Of a DNA stretch of 64,000 nt, positions 38,572 through 48,262 are shown piece by piece (within the stretch, counting starts at the first letter, position 1; each line of letters starts with the position of its first letter). Source of the DNA: Pseudofrankia inefficax. Its GTDB lineage: Bacteria > Actinomycetota > Actinomycetes > Frankiales > Frankiaceae. The stretch lies in the NCBI RefSeq assembly GCF_000166135.1, contig NC_014666.1:8751782-8815781 (forward strand), written 5' to 3'. The notes under the pieces are model-generated. The model was not told the origin of the DNA and did no database searches. It saw nothing but the letters and a program-made list of their open reading frames with translations. A program made the position numbers and the translations under genes.

Positions 38572-41324
38572 GCCCGGCCGACGGCCCCGACGGTCCCCGG
38601 GGACCGCGGCGCCGCGGGGGCCCCACTCGCCGGGACGGCACCTACCGCGACGACCCCAACAACGTCGATCCGTACTCGGTCGATCCCTACGCGGCGGATC
38701 CGCGGTCCGTCGACCGCCGCCCCGTCGACCGCAACCCGGTCGACCGGCAGCCGGTCGACCCGTACTACGCCGACGAGTACGAGCCTGACCAGCGCGCCTC
38801 GAACCGTTACCGGCCCGACCGCCCGCAGGCGAACGGCTACGGCGACGACCGGCACCAGGACCGCGGGCGAGCCGGCGGACGACCGGCCGACGACGGCTAC
38901 CCGGAGCCGGGCTACCGGGATCCTGGCCGCGTCGATCGCGGCTACCGGGACCGCGGGTACCAGGACCCGGCGAACACCGACCAGGGCCACCGCGACCCGC
39001 GCCGGCCAGACGCCGGCTACCGGGACGAGCGGTACCAGCAGCCACCGCGCCACCAGCCCCCCCAGCAGGCCTGGGAGCGCGACGAGCGGCCCCGCGACGC
39101 CCGCGACGAGCCGTACCGAGAGAACCGCCGTCCCCGACCGGGCGCGGGCGGGGATTCGACCCGCCGCCTGCCCGCGACCCCGCGCACGCCACCTCCCGTG
39201 CCACAGCCGCCGCCGGCACCGCCGACCGGACGGCTCCCGGGCCCGCCCGGCAGCCCGCCACCCGTGCCAGGCGACCGCACACCGGGCGGGCGCGCGGAGG
39301 CCCGCCCGACGACGCCGGTCTCCCGGCTCCCACCGCGCGACGGGCGCAGGCTCGGCGCGCACCGCACCGAGGGCCGCCGGGCCACCCCGCCACCCGAGCC
39401 GCCGCGCCAGCAGCGTGCCCGCACGGACGGGGCGGGCCGGCCGATCCCGCCGGACCGCCTGGTCGCGCGGACGGACCGGGCGGTGGCCCGCGCGTCCGGC
39501 CGCGGCGGCGACGAGACGGTCGCCCAGCCGCGCCCACGCCGGTCCGGCGCACGCCAGCAGCCTCCCCAGCCGCGCCGGGACCCCAGCGCGCAGTCCAGGG
39601 CCGGCGCGACGGGCCAGCAGACTCGGATCCAGGGGTCCGCCGGGCCCACCGGCCGGACACCGCAGGGCAGGACAGCGGCGCAGCGCCCGTCCGGCAAGAG
39701 CGGCGGCAAGACCGGCAAGAGCCTGGGCCGGGCCAGCGGTGTGATGGCGCTCGGCACGATCGCCTCGCGGGCCACCGGGTTCCTGCGCACGGTCGCGATC
39801 GCGGTCACGATCGGCGCCGGCGCGGTCAGCAACGCCTACAACGTCGCCAACACGATCCCGAACATCGTCTACGACCTGCTGATCGGCGGCATCCTGACCA
39901 GCGTCGTCGTGCCGGTACTCGTCCGGGCGACCAAGGAGGATCCGGACGGCGGAGAGAAGTTCGCGTCGTCGCTGCTGACGCTGATGATCCTGCTCCTCGG
40001 CGCCGCCTGCGCCGTCGGCATGTTCCTCGCGCCCCAGATCGTCAACAGCTACCTGCACGCCACCGGGCCGGACGCCGCGGCCGAACGCGCGCTCGGCGCC
40101 ACGTTCCTGCGCTGGTTCATGCCGCAGATCCTCTTCTACGGCGTGGGCGCGACGATCGGCGCGATCCTCAACGTCCGTGGCTCGTTCGCCGCGCCGATGT
40201 TCACGCCCGTGCTGAACAACCTCGTCGTGATCGTGTCCTGCGTGGCCTTCGCCTACGTCATCGCCGGGCCGCATCCTCCGCAGGTGCAGGGCCCGCACAC
40301 GATCACCAACACCCAGGAGCTCGTGCTCGCCGCCGGCACGACCATCGGCGTCGTGCTGATGACCATCGCGCTGCTGCCCGCGCTGCGGAAGGTCGGTTTC
40401 CGCTACCGCCCGCGGCTGGACCTGACCCATCCGGGTCTGCGGGGGGCGCTGCGGCTGGCGGGCTGGACGTTCCTCTGGGTCATCATCAGCCAGCTCGGGT
40501 ACCTCGTCATCACGAACCTGTCGACCGCGACGAACTCGTTCCCGGTCTACACCTACGCCTACCAGCTCTTCCAGCTGCCGTACGCGATCATCGGCGTCTC
40601 CGTGATCACCGCGCTGCTGCCCCGGATGAGCGCGCACGCCGCGGACGGCGACCGCGCGCTCGTGCTCGATGACCTGTCGACGGCGACCCGCCTCAGCCTG
40701 ACCGCGATCGTGCCGGCCGCGCTGTTCCTGCTGGCCCTGGGGCGACCGATCGCGGTCGGGGTGTTCAACCACGACGCGTTCGGCTACGAGTCGGCGTTGT
40801 CGGTCGGCGACACCCTCTCGGCCTTCGCCGTCGCCCTGGTGCCGTTCTCCGTCTTCCAGCTGCACCTGAGGGTGTTCTACGCCCATCAGGACAGCCGGAC
40901 ACCGTCGCTGGTGAACATCGGAGTCGTCGCGACCAACGTGACGGCGGCCGTGGTGATCAGCCACGTGCTGCCGCCCCAGCACCGCGCGCTCGCCCTCGCG
41001 CTCGCCTTCACCGTCGGCTATCTCGTCGGCCTGTGCGTGACCTGCGTGCTGCTGCGCCGCCGGCTGGGCGGAATGGACGGCGACCGGATCATCGCGACGC
41101 TCGCGCGGATCAGCGTCGCCGCGGGCCTCGGCGCCGCGGCCGCGAGCGCCGTCGCGCACGGGCTGCGCAATGTCCTCGGCAACGGGTTCGTGGGGTCGTT
41201 CTCGGCGGTGCTGGCCGGGGCGATAGTTGGACTGCCGTTGTTCGTCGGTACTGTCACCCGGATGGGCATCCCGGAGGTCAGGGCGCTGACACGGATGGTT
41301 TCTCGACGTTTCCCCCGGGGCTGA
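38568..41324 (+). CDS. murJ: Lipid II flippase MurJ with long N-terminal arm
   Basis: A 918-residue protein starting at GTG 38568, whose bases overlap the DUF6049 stop (GTGA). Residues 1 to about 390 are a disordered arm rich in Arg, Pro, Asp and Tyr, with repeats such as VDPYSVDPYAADP. The MATE-like flippase of about 14 helices starts at VMALGTIASRATGFLRTVAI and contains the conserved NVANTIPNIVYDLLIGG. MurJ moves lipid II across the membrane for wall synthesis. In mycobacteria the pseudokinase is fused to MurJ; here it is the next gene. No upstream in-frame reading before 38568 is likely, as it lies in DUF6049. Confidence 0.94.
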   Translation: MSPADGPDGPRGPRRRGGPTRRDGTYRDDPNNVDPYSVDPYAADPRSVDRRPVDRNPVDRQPVDPYYADEYEPDQRASNRYRPDRPQANGYGDDRHQDRGRAGGRPADDGYPEPGYRDPGRVDRGYRDRGYQDPANTDQGHRDPRRPDAGYRDERYQQPPRHQPPQQAWERDERPRDARDEPYRENRRPRPGAGGDSTRRLPATPRTPPPVPQPPPAPPTGRLPGPPGSPPPVPGDRTPGGRAEARPTTPVSRLPPRDGRRLGAHRTEGRRATPPPEPPRQQRARTDGAGRPIPPDRLVARTDRAVARASGRGGDETVAQPRPRRSGARQQPPQPRRDPSAQSRAGATGQQTRIQGSAGPTGRTPQGRTAAQRPSGKSGGKTGKSLGRASGVMALGTIASRATGFLRTVAIAVTIGAGAVSNAYNVANTIPNIVYDLLIGGILTSVVVPVLVRATKEDPDGGEKFASSLLTLMILLLGAACAVGMFLAPQIVNSYLHATGPDAAAERALGATFLRWFMPQILFYGVGATIGAILNVRGSFAAPMFTPVLNNLVVIVSCVAFAYVIAGPHPPQVQGPHTITNTQELVLAAGTTIGVVLMTIALLPALRKVGFRYRPRLDLTHPGLRGALRLAGWTFLWVIISQLGYLVITNLSTATNSFPVYTYAYQLFQLPYAIIGVSVITALLPRMSAHAADGDRALVLDDLSTATRLSLTAIVPAALFLLALGRPIAVGVFNHDAFGYESALSVGDTLSAFAVALVPFSVFQLHLRVFYAHQDSRTPSLVNIGVVATNVTAAVVISHVLPPQHRALALALAFTVGYLVGLCVTCVLLRRRLGGMDGDRIIATLARISVAAGLGAAAASAVAHGLRNVLGNGFVGSFSAVLAGAIVGLPLFVGTVTRMGIPEVRALTRMVSRRFPRG

Positions 41325-41542
41325 GCGACCTGCTCCGGCGATCCCCGTAGACTAATCCGGGAACATCGCCAATCGGCCGGCAAGCAACGATGAACGCCAG
41401 CCCACGGACGCCAGACCAGCGGACACGGCCACACCGTGCGTGCAAAGATCGGGCGGCCAGGCCACGCGACGACATACGAGACCAGCAGGCCAGGCGAGCA
41501 CGGTGGCGACGGCGCCATGGAGCTGGGGACGACGGAGGCGTT

Positions 41543-43432
41543 GTGGTCGAGGCAGGCAACCGGCCCCAATCTGCGGACGTCGACAGTGACATGACGGTCA
41601 ACGCCTCGCCCGCCGACGGCCACGGCAGCGGCACGCTGCTCGCGGAGTCGGTCCTCGACCGCCGCTACCGCCTGATCGGTGTTCTCAGCTCCCGCGGGCC
41701 GGTCACCCTCTGGCGCGGCGACGACACGGTGCTCACCCGGCCGGTCGCGGTCCGCGTCGTCGAGCACGTCGACGACGACCCGGCGCGCCGGGACGCGGCC
41801 CAGTCCCTGCTCCAGGCCGCGGTCAGCTCCGGCCGGCTGGTACACCCGGGCGCCGCCTCCACCTACGACGCGACCGTCACGAACACCGAGAACGGTCAGG
41901 TCTCGTACGTCATCACCGAGTGGGTCGACGGTCGTACCCTGCGCCAGCTCGTCGAGGACCAGCCGCTGCGCCCCGACCAGGCGTCGGCGGTCGTCCTCGG
42001 CGCCGCTCGGGTGATCGCCGCGGCGCACGAACGCGGGCTGCGCCACGGCGGCCTGCGTCCCGGCGACGTCATCGTGTCCGGCCACGGCACGGTCAAGGTC
42101 ATCGACCTGGAGGTCGGCGCCGTCCTGGCCGGCATCGACGGCACGGCGCCCGTCGACACGCCCACGGACGCCGACGCGGCGGCAACCGACGTGTCCGCCC
42201 TCGGCGGCCTGCTCTACGCGGCCCTCACCGGCTGCTGGCCGCTGCCCGGCGACACGGGTCTGCCCCCGGCCCCCTACGGCACCTACGGCCGGCTCCAGAG
42301 CCCGCGTCAGCTCAACCACGCGGTGCCGCGCGACCTGGACGCCATCACGATGGCCGCGCTCAGCGGCGAAGAGGCCGGCACGGAGCCGATCACCACGGCC
42401 GCCGAGCTGATCGCCGAGCTGGAGGCGGTTACCCCGGTCGAGGCCCTGCACGCGACCGGCCTGATGACCTTCGGGGACGAGCCGTCCGACACCGAGGCCA
42501 TGACCGGCTACGAGGGGTACGGCCCCGACACCTCGAACCTGCCGTCGACCGCCGGCTTCGCCGCGCCCGACCAGGACGAGTACGACCGCTACGGCTACAA
42601 CGACTACGACGACGGTTACCAGGACAGCGGTCGTTACCGGGACGGGTACCCGGCCGATGCTCAGGACGACCGACGCTACGGGCGCGGCTACCAGGACGAG
42701 GGATATCCACCCGCGCAGCGCGGCTATGCGTCAGGCGCCGGGTCCGGTGGGACCGGGCCACGTGCGGGCAGCCGGGCCGCGGTCCAGGGACGCTCCGGCG
42801 GCTCGGGCCGCCGGCCGATGGTCATCGTCATCGCACTCGCGGTGGTGATCATCATCACGCTCGCGGTCGTGCTGGCCCTCAAGCTCGGTGGTGGCGGCGG
42901 CAACGGCGCCCAGAACGGTCCGTCGGCGTCGCCGACCGCGTCGACGGCCACGGCCATCGACGCGTCCAAGTTCGGCATCACCGCGTTCGACCCGTCGCCG
43001 GGCGACGGCAGCGAGAACGACAATCTCCTGCCGAACCTGAAGGACGGTAACCCGGCGACCCAGTGGACGACCTCCAAGTACAACGTCCAGACTTCCGGAG
43101 CCCAGTTCGGCGGCTTGGGGAAGAAGGGCGTCGGCTTCAAGATCCAGTTGAGTCAGCCGGCCCACGTCAGCTCCGTCGTCATCACAATCGGCACGATCGG
43201 ACCGATCGACCTCGAACTGCACGCGGCGGCGGCCAACGGGGACTCGATCGCCGCGTTCCCGATCGTGGGCCGGGCCCAGACTGGGCAGGCCAACCAGCAG
43301 GTGACCTTCCAGGTACCGCCGAACCAGGCGACGGCACAGTACTGGGTCGTCTGGCTGACCAAGCTGCCCCTGGATCCGGACGACGCGACGAAGACCAAGG
43401 GCTCGATCGCCGAGATCAAGTTCTTGTCCTGA
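41543..43432 (+). CDS. Membrane pseudokinase with extracellular carbohydrate-like domain
   Basis: A 629-residue protein. GTG 41543 has GGAGGC six bases upstream; ATG 41591 has no such site. Residues about 30-280 are a Ser/Thr kinase fold (LDRRYRLIGVLSSRGPVTLW), but the ATP lysine is Arg (VAVRVV), HRD is HGGLRPGD and DFG is DLE, so it is a pseudokinase. A polar Tyr/Asp-rich linker, one helix (about 425-447) and a discoidin-like extracellular domain (about 470-629) follow. It corresponds to the C-terminal half of mycobacterial MviN (Rv3910), whose phosphorylated pseudokinase binds FhaA, and probably regulates MurJ, encoded just upstream. Confidence 0.9.
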   Translation: MVEAGNRPQSADVDSDMTVNASPADGHGSGTLLAESVLDRRYRLIGVLSSRGPVTLWRGDDTVLTRPVAVRVVEHVDDDPARRDAAQSLLQAAVSSGRLVHPGAASTYDATVTNTENGQVSYVITEWVDGRTLRQLVEDQPLRPDQASAVVLGAARVIAAAHERGLRHGGLRPGDVIVSGHGTVKVIDLEVGAVLAGIDGTAPVDTPTDADAAATDVSALGGLLYAALTGCWPLPGDTGLPPAPYGTYGRLQSPRQLNHAVPRDLDAITMAALSGEEAGTEPITTAAELIAELEAVTPVEALHATGLMTFGDEPSDTEAMTGYEGYGPDTSNLPSTAGFAAPDQDEYDRYGYNDYDDGYQDSGRYRDGYPADAQDDRRYGRGYQDEGYPPAQRGYASGAGSGGTGPRAGSRAAVQGRSGGSGRRPMVIVIALAVVIIITLAVVLALKLGGGGGNGAQNGPSASPTASTATAIDASKFGITAFDPSPGDGSENDNLLPNLKDGNPATQWTTSKYNVQTSGAQFGGLGKKGVGFKIQLSQPAHVSSVVITIGTIGPIDLELHAAAANGDSIAAFPIVGRAQTGQANQQVTFQVPPNQATAQYWVVWLTKLPLDPDDATKTKGSIAEIKFLS

Positions 43433-43465
43433 CCCGGGCCGTCAAGCGCCGTCCGGTCGTATGCC

Positions 43466-44206
43466 ATGCCCGCTCAGCCCGACGAACCAGAACCGTCGGC
43501 TCCGCCCGACCCGTCCGTTTCACGGGAAACACCGGCGTCCGGCCAGGGTGACGCCCAGGGCGCGGTCGGCGAGCCCGATCCCGCGGTCGAACTGCGCGAT
43601 GACCCGGATCTCGAGCTACTGCGCCGGCACGTCGCCGGCGACCCGACGGCGTTCGCGGAGCTGTTCCGCGCCAACGCCGACCGGCTGTGGTCGGTCGCCT
43701 TCCGGCTCCTGCACGACGCCGAGGACGCGGCGGACGCCGTCCAGGAGGCCATGCTGTCCGCGCACCGGCGGGCCGCGACCTTCCGCGGCGAGTCGGCCGT
43801 CCGCACCTGGCTGCATCGGATCACCGTGAACGCGGCCCTCGACCGGCTGCGCCGGCAGGCCGCCCGGCCGACGACCGTGCCCATGCCCACGACACCCGAG
43901 GGCGACGAGCGGGAACCACCCGACCCACGGGACGCCCACGCCGAGGGTGAGCTACGACTCGACATCGCCAGCGGGCTGGCCCGGCTGCCGGCCGCGCTTC
44001 GGGCGGCCGTCGTGCTCGTCGACGTTGAAGGACTGCCGGTGGCACAGGTGTCCGAGCTGCTCGGCGTGCCCGTCGGGACCGTCAAGAGCCGGGCCGCGCG
44101 CGGCCGAGCCCGGCTCGCGGCCGAGTTGGGTTACCTGCGCCCAGGGAACCAGCCGGGCGCCCCCGCCGTCTTCCAAAGGCGGGAGGTGATCGGCGGTGGG
44201 TCCTGA
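43466..44206 (+). CDS. sigM: ECF sigma factor SigM
   Basis: A 246-residue sigma-70 family ECF factor. An acidic Pro/Glu N-terminal extension (about 1-48), sigma2 (AFAELFRANADRLWSVAFRLL through DAADAVQEAMLSAHRR and TWLHRITVNAALD) and sigma4 (LARLPAALRAAVVLVDVEGL, helix-turn-helix VSELLGVPVGTVKSRAARGR). It directs RNA polymerase to envelope-stress promoters. Position between the MurJ/pseudokinase pair and trxB is that of M. tuberculosis sigM. The anti-sigma gene starts 11 bases before its stop, so the two are translationally coupled. Confidence 0.93.
   Translation: MPAQPDEPEPSAPPDPSVSRETPASGQGDAQGAVGEPDPAVELRDDPDLELLRRHVAGDPTAFAELFRANADRLWSVAFRLLHDAEDAADAVQEAMLSAHRRAATFRGESAVRTWLHRITVNAALDRLRRQAARPTTVPMPTTPEGDEREPPDPRDAHAEGELRLDIASGLARLPAALRAAVVLVDVEGLPVAQVSELLGVPVGTVKSRAARGRARLAAELGYLRPGNQPGAPAVFQRREVIGGGS
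43516..43531. promoter_or_regulatory. parS-like site inside sigM
   Basis: CGTTTCACGGGAAACA matches the parS consensus TGTTTCACGTGAAACA at 14 of 16 positions and is nearly palindromic. It encodes SVSRETP near the start of SigM. Perfect or near-perfect parS sites lie at 50558, 51460 and 54677, so this may be a weak outer ParB site or coincidence. Confidence 0.4.
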
Positions 44207-45410
44207 CGAGCGGAGCGAGTCCGTGCCCTCGGAGGCCAGAGACGGGCGTGCGCCCCTTGAGGCCACGAACGGGCGTGAGTCTCTCGAGGCCACGAACGGG
44301 CGTGAGTCTCTCGAGGCCACGAACGGGCCTGGGCCGCGCCACCCGGAGGGCGAGCTCCTGGACGCGTATGCGGACGGCGAGCGGACGCCGGGCTCCGTGG
44401 ACCGTCACGTCCGGGGCTGCGCCGTCTGCCAGCAGACCGTGGTGGCGCTGCGCGGCGTGCGGGTCGAGCTGGCCCGGCTCGCGCCCGTCAGCATGCCGCC
44501 GGACGTCGCCCGCCGCATCCAGGAGGCGCTGACCGCGGCGCCGCTGCCGTCTGTTCCGTCAACCAGCGGCGGCCGCCGAGGCGGGCCGGGCGAGCGCCGG
44601 TCGGCCGCCGGGCGTCGAGCGGCCGACCGGCGCCGGCGGCCGATGGCCACGCACGGGGTCACCCCGCTGCGCCCGCCGGACCATTCGACGATGCTTTCCC
44701 GCGCGGCACGGCCCGAGCGGCTGATGTTCCTGGCCGTGTGCCTGCTCGTCGTGGTCGCCGGGGGCGGCCTGGTCGTCGCGCTGCACCACGCGCAGTCCTC
44801 ATCCTCGGCCGCCAGCACCGCAGGCGGGCCGGCCGTCGTGGCGGACCGGGAGGACAGCGCGGACTCCGCCGCCGTCGCGCCCAACGCTGTGGCGGCCGGA
44901 ACCGCCTCCGAGGGCACGGTCACCCTCGCGAACGCCAGCCCGGTCCAGTCGTTCCGGATCGCGACCAGTCGCGCGGCCCTCGCCCCGGCGAACGTCGCCC
45001 AGCACGCCAGGGACCTGCTCGCCGGCCGGGTGCCCGCCGCCGCCACCGCGCCGTTCGCCGCGACCGCGGCGGCGTCGGCCAGCGCATCGTGGGCCGCCGT
45101 CGCCACTCCGGCCCTGCTGGCCTGTTACCAGGAGCTCGTCGACACCACACACAGCCCGTTGCTAGCCGTCGACGAGGTCAGCTATCGCGGCCGCGACGCC
45201 GTCCTGGTTGTCCTCGATCTTCCGGACGGAGAGAGCACCGCGCCCAGCCCGGCGGCAACGCCGGTCGGGCCGGCCGCGGCCGCGCCCGACGCGGCCCTCG
45301 TCCCTGCGAGCCGGGACCGGATCCAGCTGACCATCGTCGATCTCGGCTGCGACGTCGGGCGCCTGCCCGCCGCGACGCTGTTCGCCGAGCAGTCGACGAA
45401 GGCAGCCTGA
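44196..45410 (+). CDS. Membrane anti-sigma factor for SigM
   Basis: A 404-residue protein from GTG 44196 with GGGAGGTGATC upstream. Residues about 50-90 carry an HxxxCxxC zinc anti-sigma motif (HVRGCAVCQQ), one helix (about 174-195, LMFLAVCLLVVVAGGGLVV), then an Ala-rich extracellular region of about 205 residues. It should hold SigM inactive until an envelope signal acts on the outer part. Corresponds to the M. tuberculosis Rv3912 position. The cytoplasmic N-terminus has four nonapeptide repeats. Confidence 0.85.
   Translation: MGPDERSESVPSEARDGRAPLEATNGRESLEATNGRESLEATNGPGPRHPEGELLDAYADGERTPGSVDRHVRGCAVCQQTVVALRGVRVELARLAPVSMPPDVARRIQEALTAAPLPSVPSTSGGRRGGPGERRSAAGRRAADRRRRPMATHGVTPLRPPDHSTMLSRAARPERLMFLAVCLLVVVAGGGLVVALHHAQSSSSAASTAGGPAVVADREDSADSAAVAPNAVAAGTASEGTVTLANASPVQSFRIATSRAALAPANVAQHARDLLAGRVPAAATAPFAATAAASASASWAAVATPALLACYQELVDTTHSPLLAVDEVSYRGRDAVLVVLDLPDGESTAPSPAATPVGPAAAAPDAALVPASRDRIQLTIVDLGCDVGRLPAATLFAEQSTKAA
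44229..44335. repeat. 27-bp tandem repeats encoding nonapeptides
   Basis: Copies at 44256-44282 and 44283-44309 are almost identical, with a diverged copy before (44229-44255) and a partial copy after (44310-44335). They encode LEATNGRES-like nonapeptides ahead of the zinc anti-sigma motif. Copy number may vary between strains. Confidence 0.85.
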
Positions 45411-45801
45411 GTACGGCCGTCGAGGCAGGGGAACTCGCTTATTGGCACTTAACTTCCGTTTAGCCGCACTTAACCATTACATATTGCGACTGTGCGGACA
45501 CAAATCCGCCTCGGACGGACCATGACACATTCAACCGTCTCGACAACTTAGAGTTACCGGGGCCGAGTCGCGTCGGCGGCCGTCCGACCGGCCGCCGAAG
45601 GCCGGCGCACGTTCGCCAGCCCCGATGGGCACCCCGCGGGGGTACCCGTCGAGGAACGGATCAGCCCGGGCCAGCGGTCCGGTCGGATCGCGGCGCGGTA
45701 CCGTTCCGCCCGGCGGCAGGCTGGAACCCAGCAGGAATCTCTGACCGTCCCGCGCGGTTAGCGTGTCAGCGGCTTCGGCCGCAATGTGAAGGGAGCAGGG
45801 C
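45411..45801. promoter_or_regulatory. trxB upstream region with hairpin
   Basis: No gene. The first 130 bases are strikingly AT-rich for this genome (for example TTAACTTCCGTTTAG and CATTACATATTG near 45450-45490), a likely promoter area for trxB. A hairpin with arms 45573-45582 and 45589-45598 (10 bp, loop TCCGAC) could end the sigM/anti-sigma transcript, though it lies 163 bases past that stop. I see no clear ECF-type promoter to assign to SigM. Confidence 0.45.
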
Positions 45802-46752
45802 GTGACAGCGCAGGACAGCGGGGTCCGGGACGTCATCATCGTCGGCTCCGGCCCGGCGGGTTACACGGCAGCGATCTATACGGCGCGCGCGAGCCTGCAC
45901 CCGTTGGTGTTCGAGGGAGCCGTCTCCGCGGGTGGCGCGTTGATGACCACCACCGAGGTGGAGAACTTCCCGGGCTGGCCCGACGGCATCCAGGGCCCCG
46001 ACCTCATGGACAACCTGCGCAAGCAGGCAGAGCGGTTCGGCGCGGAGCTCGTCACGGACGACGTGACCGAGGTCGACCTCACCGCGAACCCGAAGGTCGT
46101 CAAGGTCGGTGAGGAGACCTACTACGCGAAGACCGTGATCCTCGCGACCGGGTCGGCCTACCGGAAGCTGGGCGTCCCCGACGAGGGCAAGCTGCTCGGA
46201 CGCGGCGTCTCGGCCTGTGCCACCTGTGACGGGTTCTTCTTCCGCGACCAGGACATCGTGGTCGTCGGCGGCGGTGACTCGGCCATGGAGGAGGCCACGT
46301 TCCTCACTAGGTTCGCCAACTCCGTGACCGTCGTCCACCGGCGGGACAAGCTACGCGCCAGCGCGATCATGGCCGAGCGCGCACTGGCGAACCCGAAGAT
46401 CAAGTTCCGGTGGAACGCGGTCGTCACCGGGCTCGAGGGCGACAGCAAGCTCACCGGGGTTCGCCTGAAGGACACGGTCACCGGCGCCGACGACAAGCTG
46501 GACGTGACCGGCCTGTTCGTCGCGATCGGCCACGTGCCGCGCTCTGAGCTGTTCCGGGACCAGGTGACGCTGGACGACGAGGGCTACGTGCTCGTCGAGG
46601 CTCCGTCGACGCGAACCAACCTGGACGGGGTGTTCGCCGCCGGCGACGTCGTTGACCACACTTACCGGCAGGCCATCACCGCCGCCGGTACCGGCTGCGC
46701 CGCCGCCCTCGACGCCGAGCGCTGGATCGCCGCCCACGAAGAAAGCGCCTAA
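45802..46752 (+). CDS. trxB: Thioredoxin reductase
   Basis: A 316-residue flavoenzyme that passes electrons from NADPH through FAD to thioredoxin. FAD motif [13 protein letters not shown] near residue 14, redox pair CATC at about 138-141 ([11 protein letters not shown]), NADPH motif [11 protein letters not shown] near 154-164, and the C-terminal [11 protein letters not shown] motif. Normal length. Start ATG... begins [15 protein letters not shown], with AAGGGAGCAGG upstream. trxA follows 58 bases later in the same direction. Confidence 0.97.
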   Translation: MTAQDSGVRDVIIVGSGPAGYTAAIYTARASLHPLVFEGAVSAGGALMTTTEVENFPGWPDGIQGPDLMDNLRKQAERFGAELVTDDVTEVDLTANPKVVKVGEETYYAKTVILATGSAYRKLGVPDEGKLLGRGVSACATCDGFFFRDQDIVVVGGGDSAMEEATFLTRFANSVTVVHRRDKLRASAIMAERALANPKIKFRWNAVVTGLEGDSKLTGVRLKDTVTGADDKLDVTGLFVAIGHVPRSELFRDQVTLDDEGYVLVEAPSTRTNLDGVFAAGDVVDHTYRQAITAAGTGCAAALDAERWIAAHEESA

Positions 46753-46810
46753 GACCACCAGGCGACCCATAGACGAGACCAACCCCAGTCGACCCGAGGA
46801 GAAGAGTTCG

Positions 46811-47137
46811 ATGGCAGGTGCCACCACCCCGGTGACGGACAGCACGTTCGACGCCGAGGTACTGAAGAGCGACAAGCCCGTGCTGGTGGACTTCTGGGCC
46901 GAGTGGTGCGGGCCGTGCAAGATGGTCGCCCCGGTCCTGGAGGAGATCGCCGCGACGCACGGCGACCAGTTGCGGGTCGTCAAGCTCAACATCGACGAGA
47001 ACCCGCAGACCGCCCGGGCCTACCAGATCATGTCGATCCCGACGATGGCGGTTTTCGTCGACGGCGCGATCGCGAAGAGCATCGTCGGCGCCAAGCCGAA
47101 GAGCGTCCTGCTCAAGGACCTCGCCGAGTACATCTGA
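46811..47137 (+). CDS. trxA: Thioredoxin
   Basis: A 108-residue thioredoxin with the active-site WCGPC at about 32-36 in VDFWAEWCGPCKMVAPV and the cis-proline segment SIPTM near residue 77. ATG 46811 has GAGGAGAAG upstream. It reduces protein disulfides and is recycled by TrxB encoded just before; the pair probably forms one transcript. Confidence 0.97.
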   Translation: MAGATTPVTDSTFDAEVLKSDKPVLVDFWAEWCGPCKMVAPVLEEIAATHGDQLRVVKLNIDENPQTARAYQIMSIPTMAVFVDGAIAKSIVGAKPKSVLLKDLAEYI

Positions 47138-48262
47138 GCCCCGGCCCCGCCGGCCCGCTTCGGCCGGTGGATGAGTCAGCCGCCAGGAGCCGCGCGGCCG
47201 CGCGGCGAGGCGCCCCCGTCGCGGGGCGCCCGCCGCTTGGCCCGACGCGCACCTCTCCGGCGCCCGACGGGTCTGCCCCCGGCAGGCTCTTCTCGGCACC
47301 GCCGGTCTCCGGCCCGCCAGTCCTCTGCCCGTCTGGGCGAGGCTGGCGGGCCGATCGCTTTTGGGGCCCACGCCGCCGGTCCGACGCGGCGGGCACCCAC
47401 GGACCGGCGCGCCCCGGCCGGGTCTCGGGCGACCTGACCGGAGCCTCGGGCCACCCGCCCAGTCGCCGAGGCTCCCGCGAACCACGAGGCGGTTCCTCGG
47501 GAGGCGCCCGCGCGGTCGCGCGTCGAAGCAGCGGATTTCCAGCATCCGCACAACGCCACACCACCGGCCGCAAAGCCCGGTAGGGAAGCCGCGATAAAGG
47601 ACCCTGAGAGCGCCGCTCGCGGACAGAGAAACGGAACCCACCCGGATACCCCAGCCACCTGCCGATCGCCCGTCAACGGCGACCTCAGCCGCATACGATT
47701 CGTCACTGTACGTGCGGAAATAGGTGTTCCTGACCGAGTCGTCGCGCGCGATCGGACGATTGCCGGATTCCACCGCCTAGGGCCCCGGCTGCCCGTGGTT
47801 GCCCCTTGACTGCCTCTCGGCCGGCCGCCCGGGCCGCCCTGGCTGCCGCCTCCTTCGTCCGCGCTCAGCGGCCATCGGCCGCCGCCCTTGGGCTGCCGCC
47901 CTTGACCGCCCTTCGCCACCGTCGGCTGCCCTTGCCGCCGCCCTCGACCACCGCGCAGGCTGCCTCGGCCGCCCTCGACCCGCCGCCCTCGACCCGCCGC
48001 CCTTGGCTGCCTCAGCCGCCCCAGCCGCCCCCGGCCCCCCGGCGCACTTGGCGCACTTGGCCGCTGCCCTCCGTTGCCCTCCGCGGCGCTCGACGGCGCT
48101 CGACGGCCCCGGCCTCCCGCTGCCCTCGGCGGCCCCCCGCTGCCCCTCGGCTGCGCTGGCCGTCCTGCCGCGGCCCCCGCGCCATGGCCGACCGCGATCG
48201 CCCGCTGGACCTGCCTCCCTGCGTACCGCGGCGGCAGCAGGATGCGGAGGCGAGGCGCGACC
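47138..48262. other. Gene-free spacer with a C-rich low-complexity half
   Basis: From 47138 to about 47790 I see only GC-rich sequence and no frame with believable coding bias; a 200-residue-scale minus-strand frame (MESGNRPIARDD...) reads through the trxB/trxA strand and is not convincing. From about 47800 to 48190 the plus strand is strongly C-rich and G-poor, built from imperfect GCCGCCCTYGRC-like units (CCGCCCTCGACCCGC and similar), so the minus strand is G-rich. G-quadruplex or R-loop formation in front of the cwlM gene is possible. Confidence 0.5.

Noticed and set aside
46676..47773. 365-residue minus-strand frame over trxB/trxA and the following spacer
   Set aside because: It runs through trxA on the opposite strand, and only its first 60 residues look protein-like; no family match.
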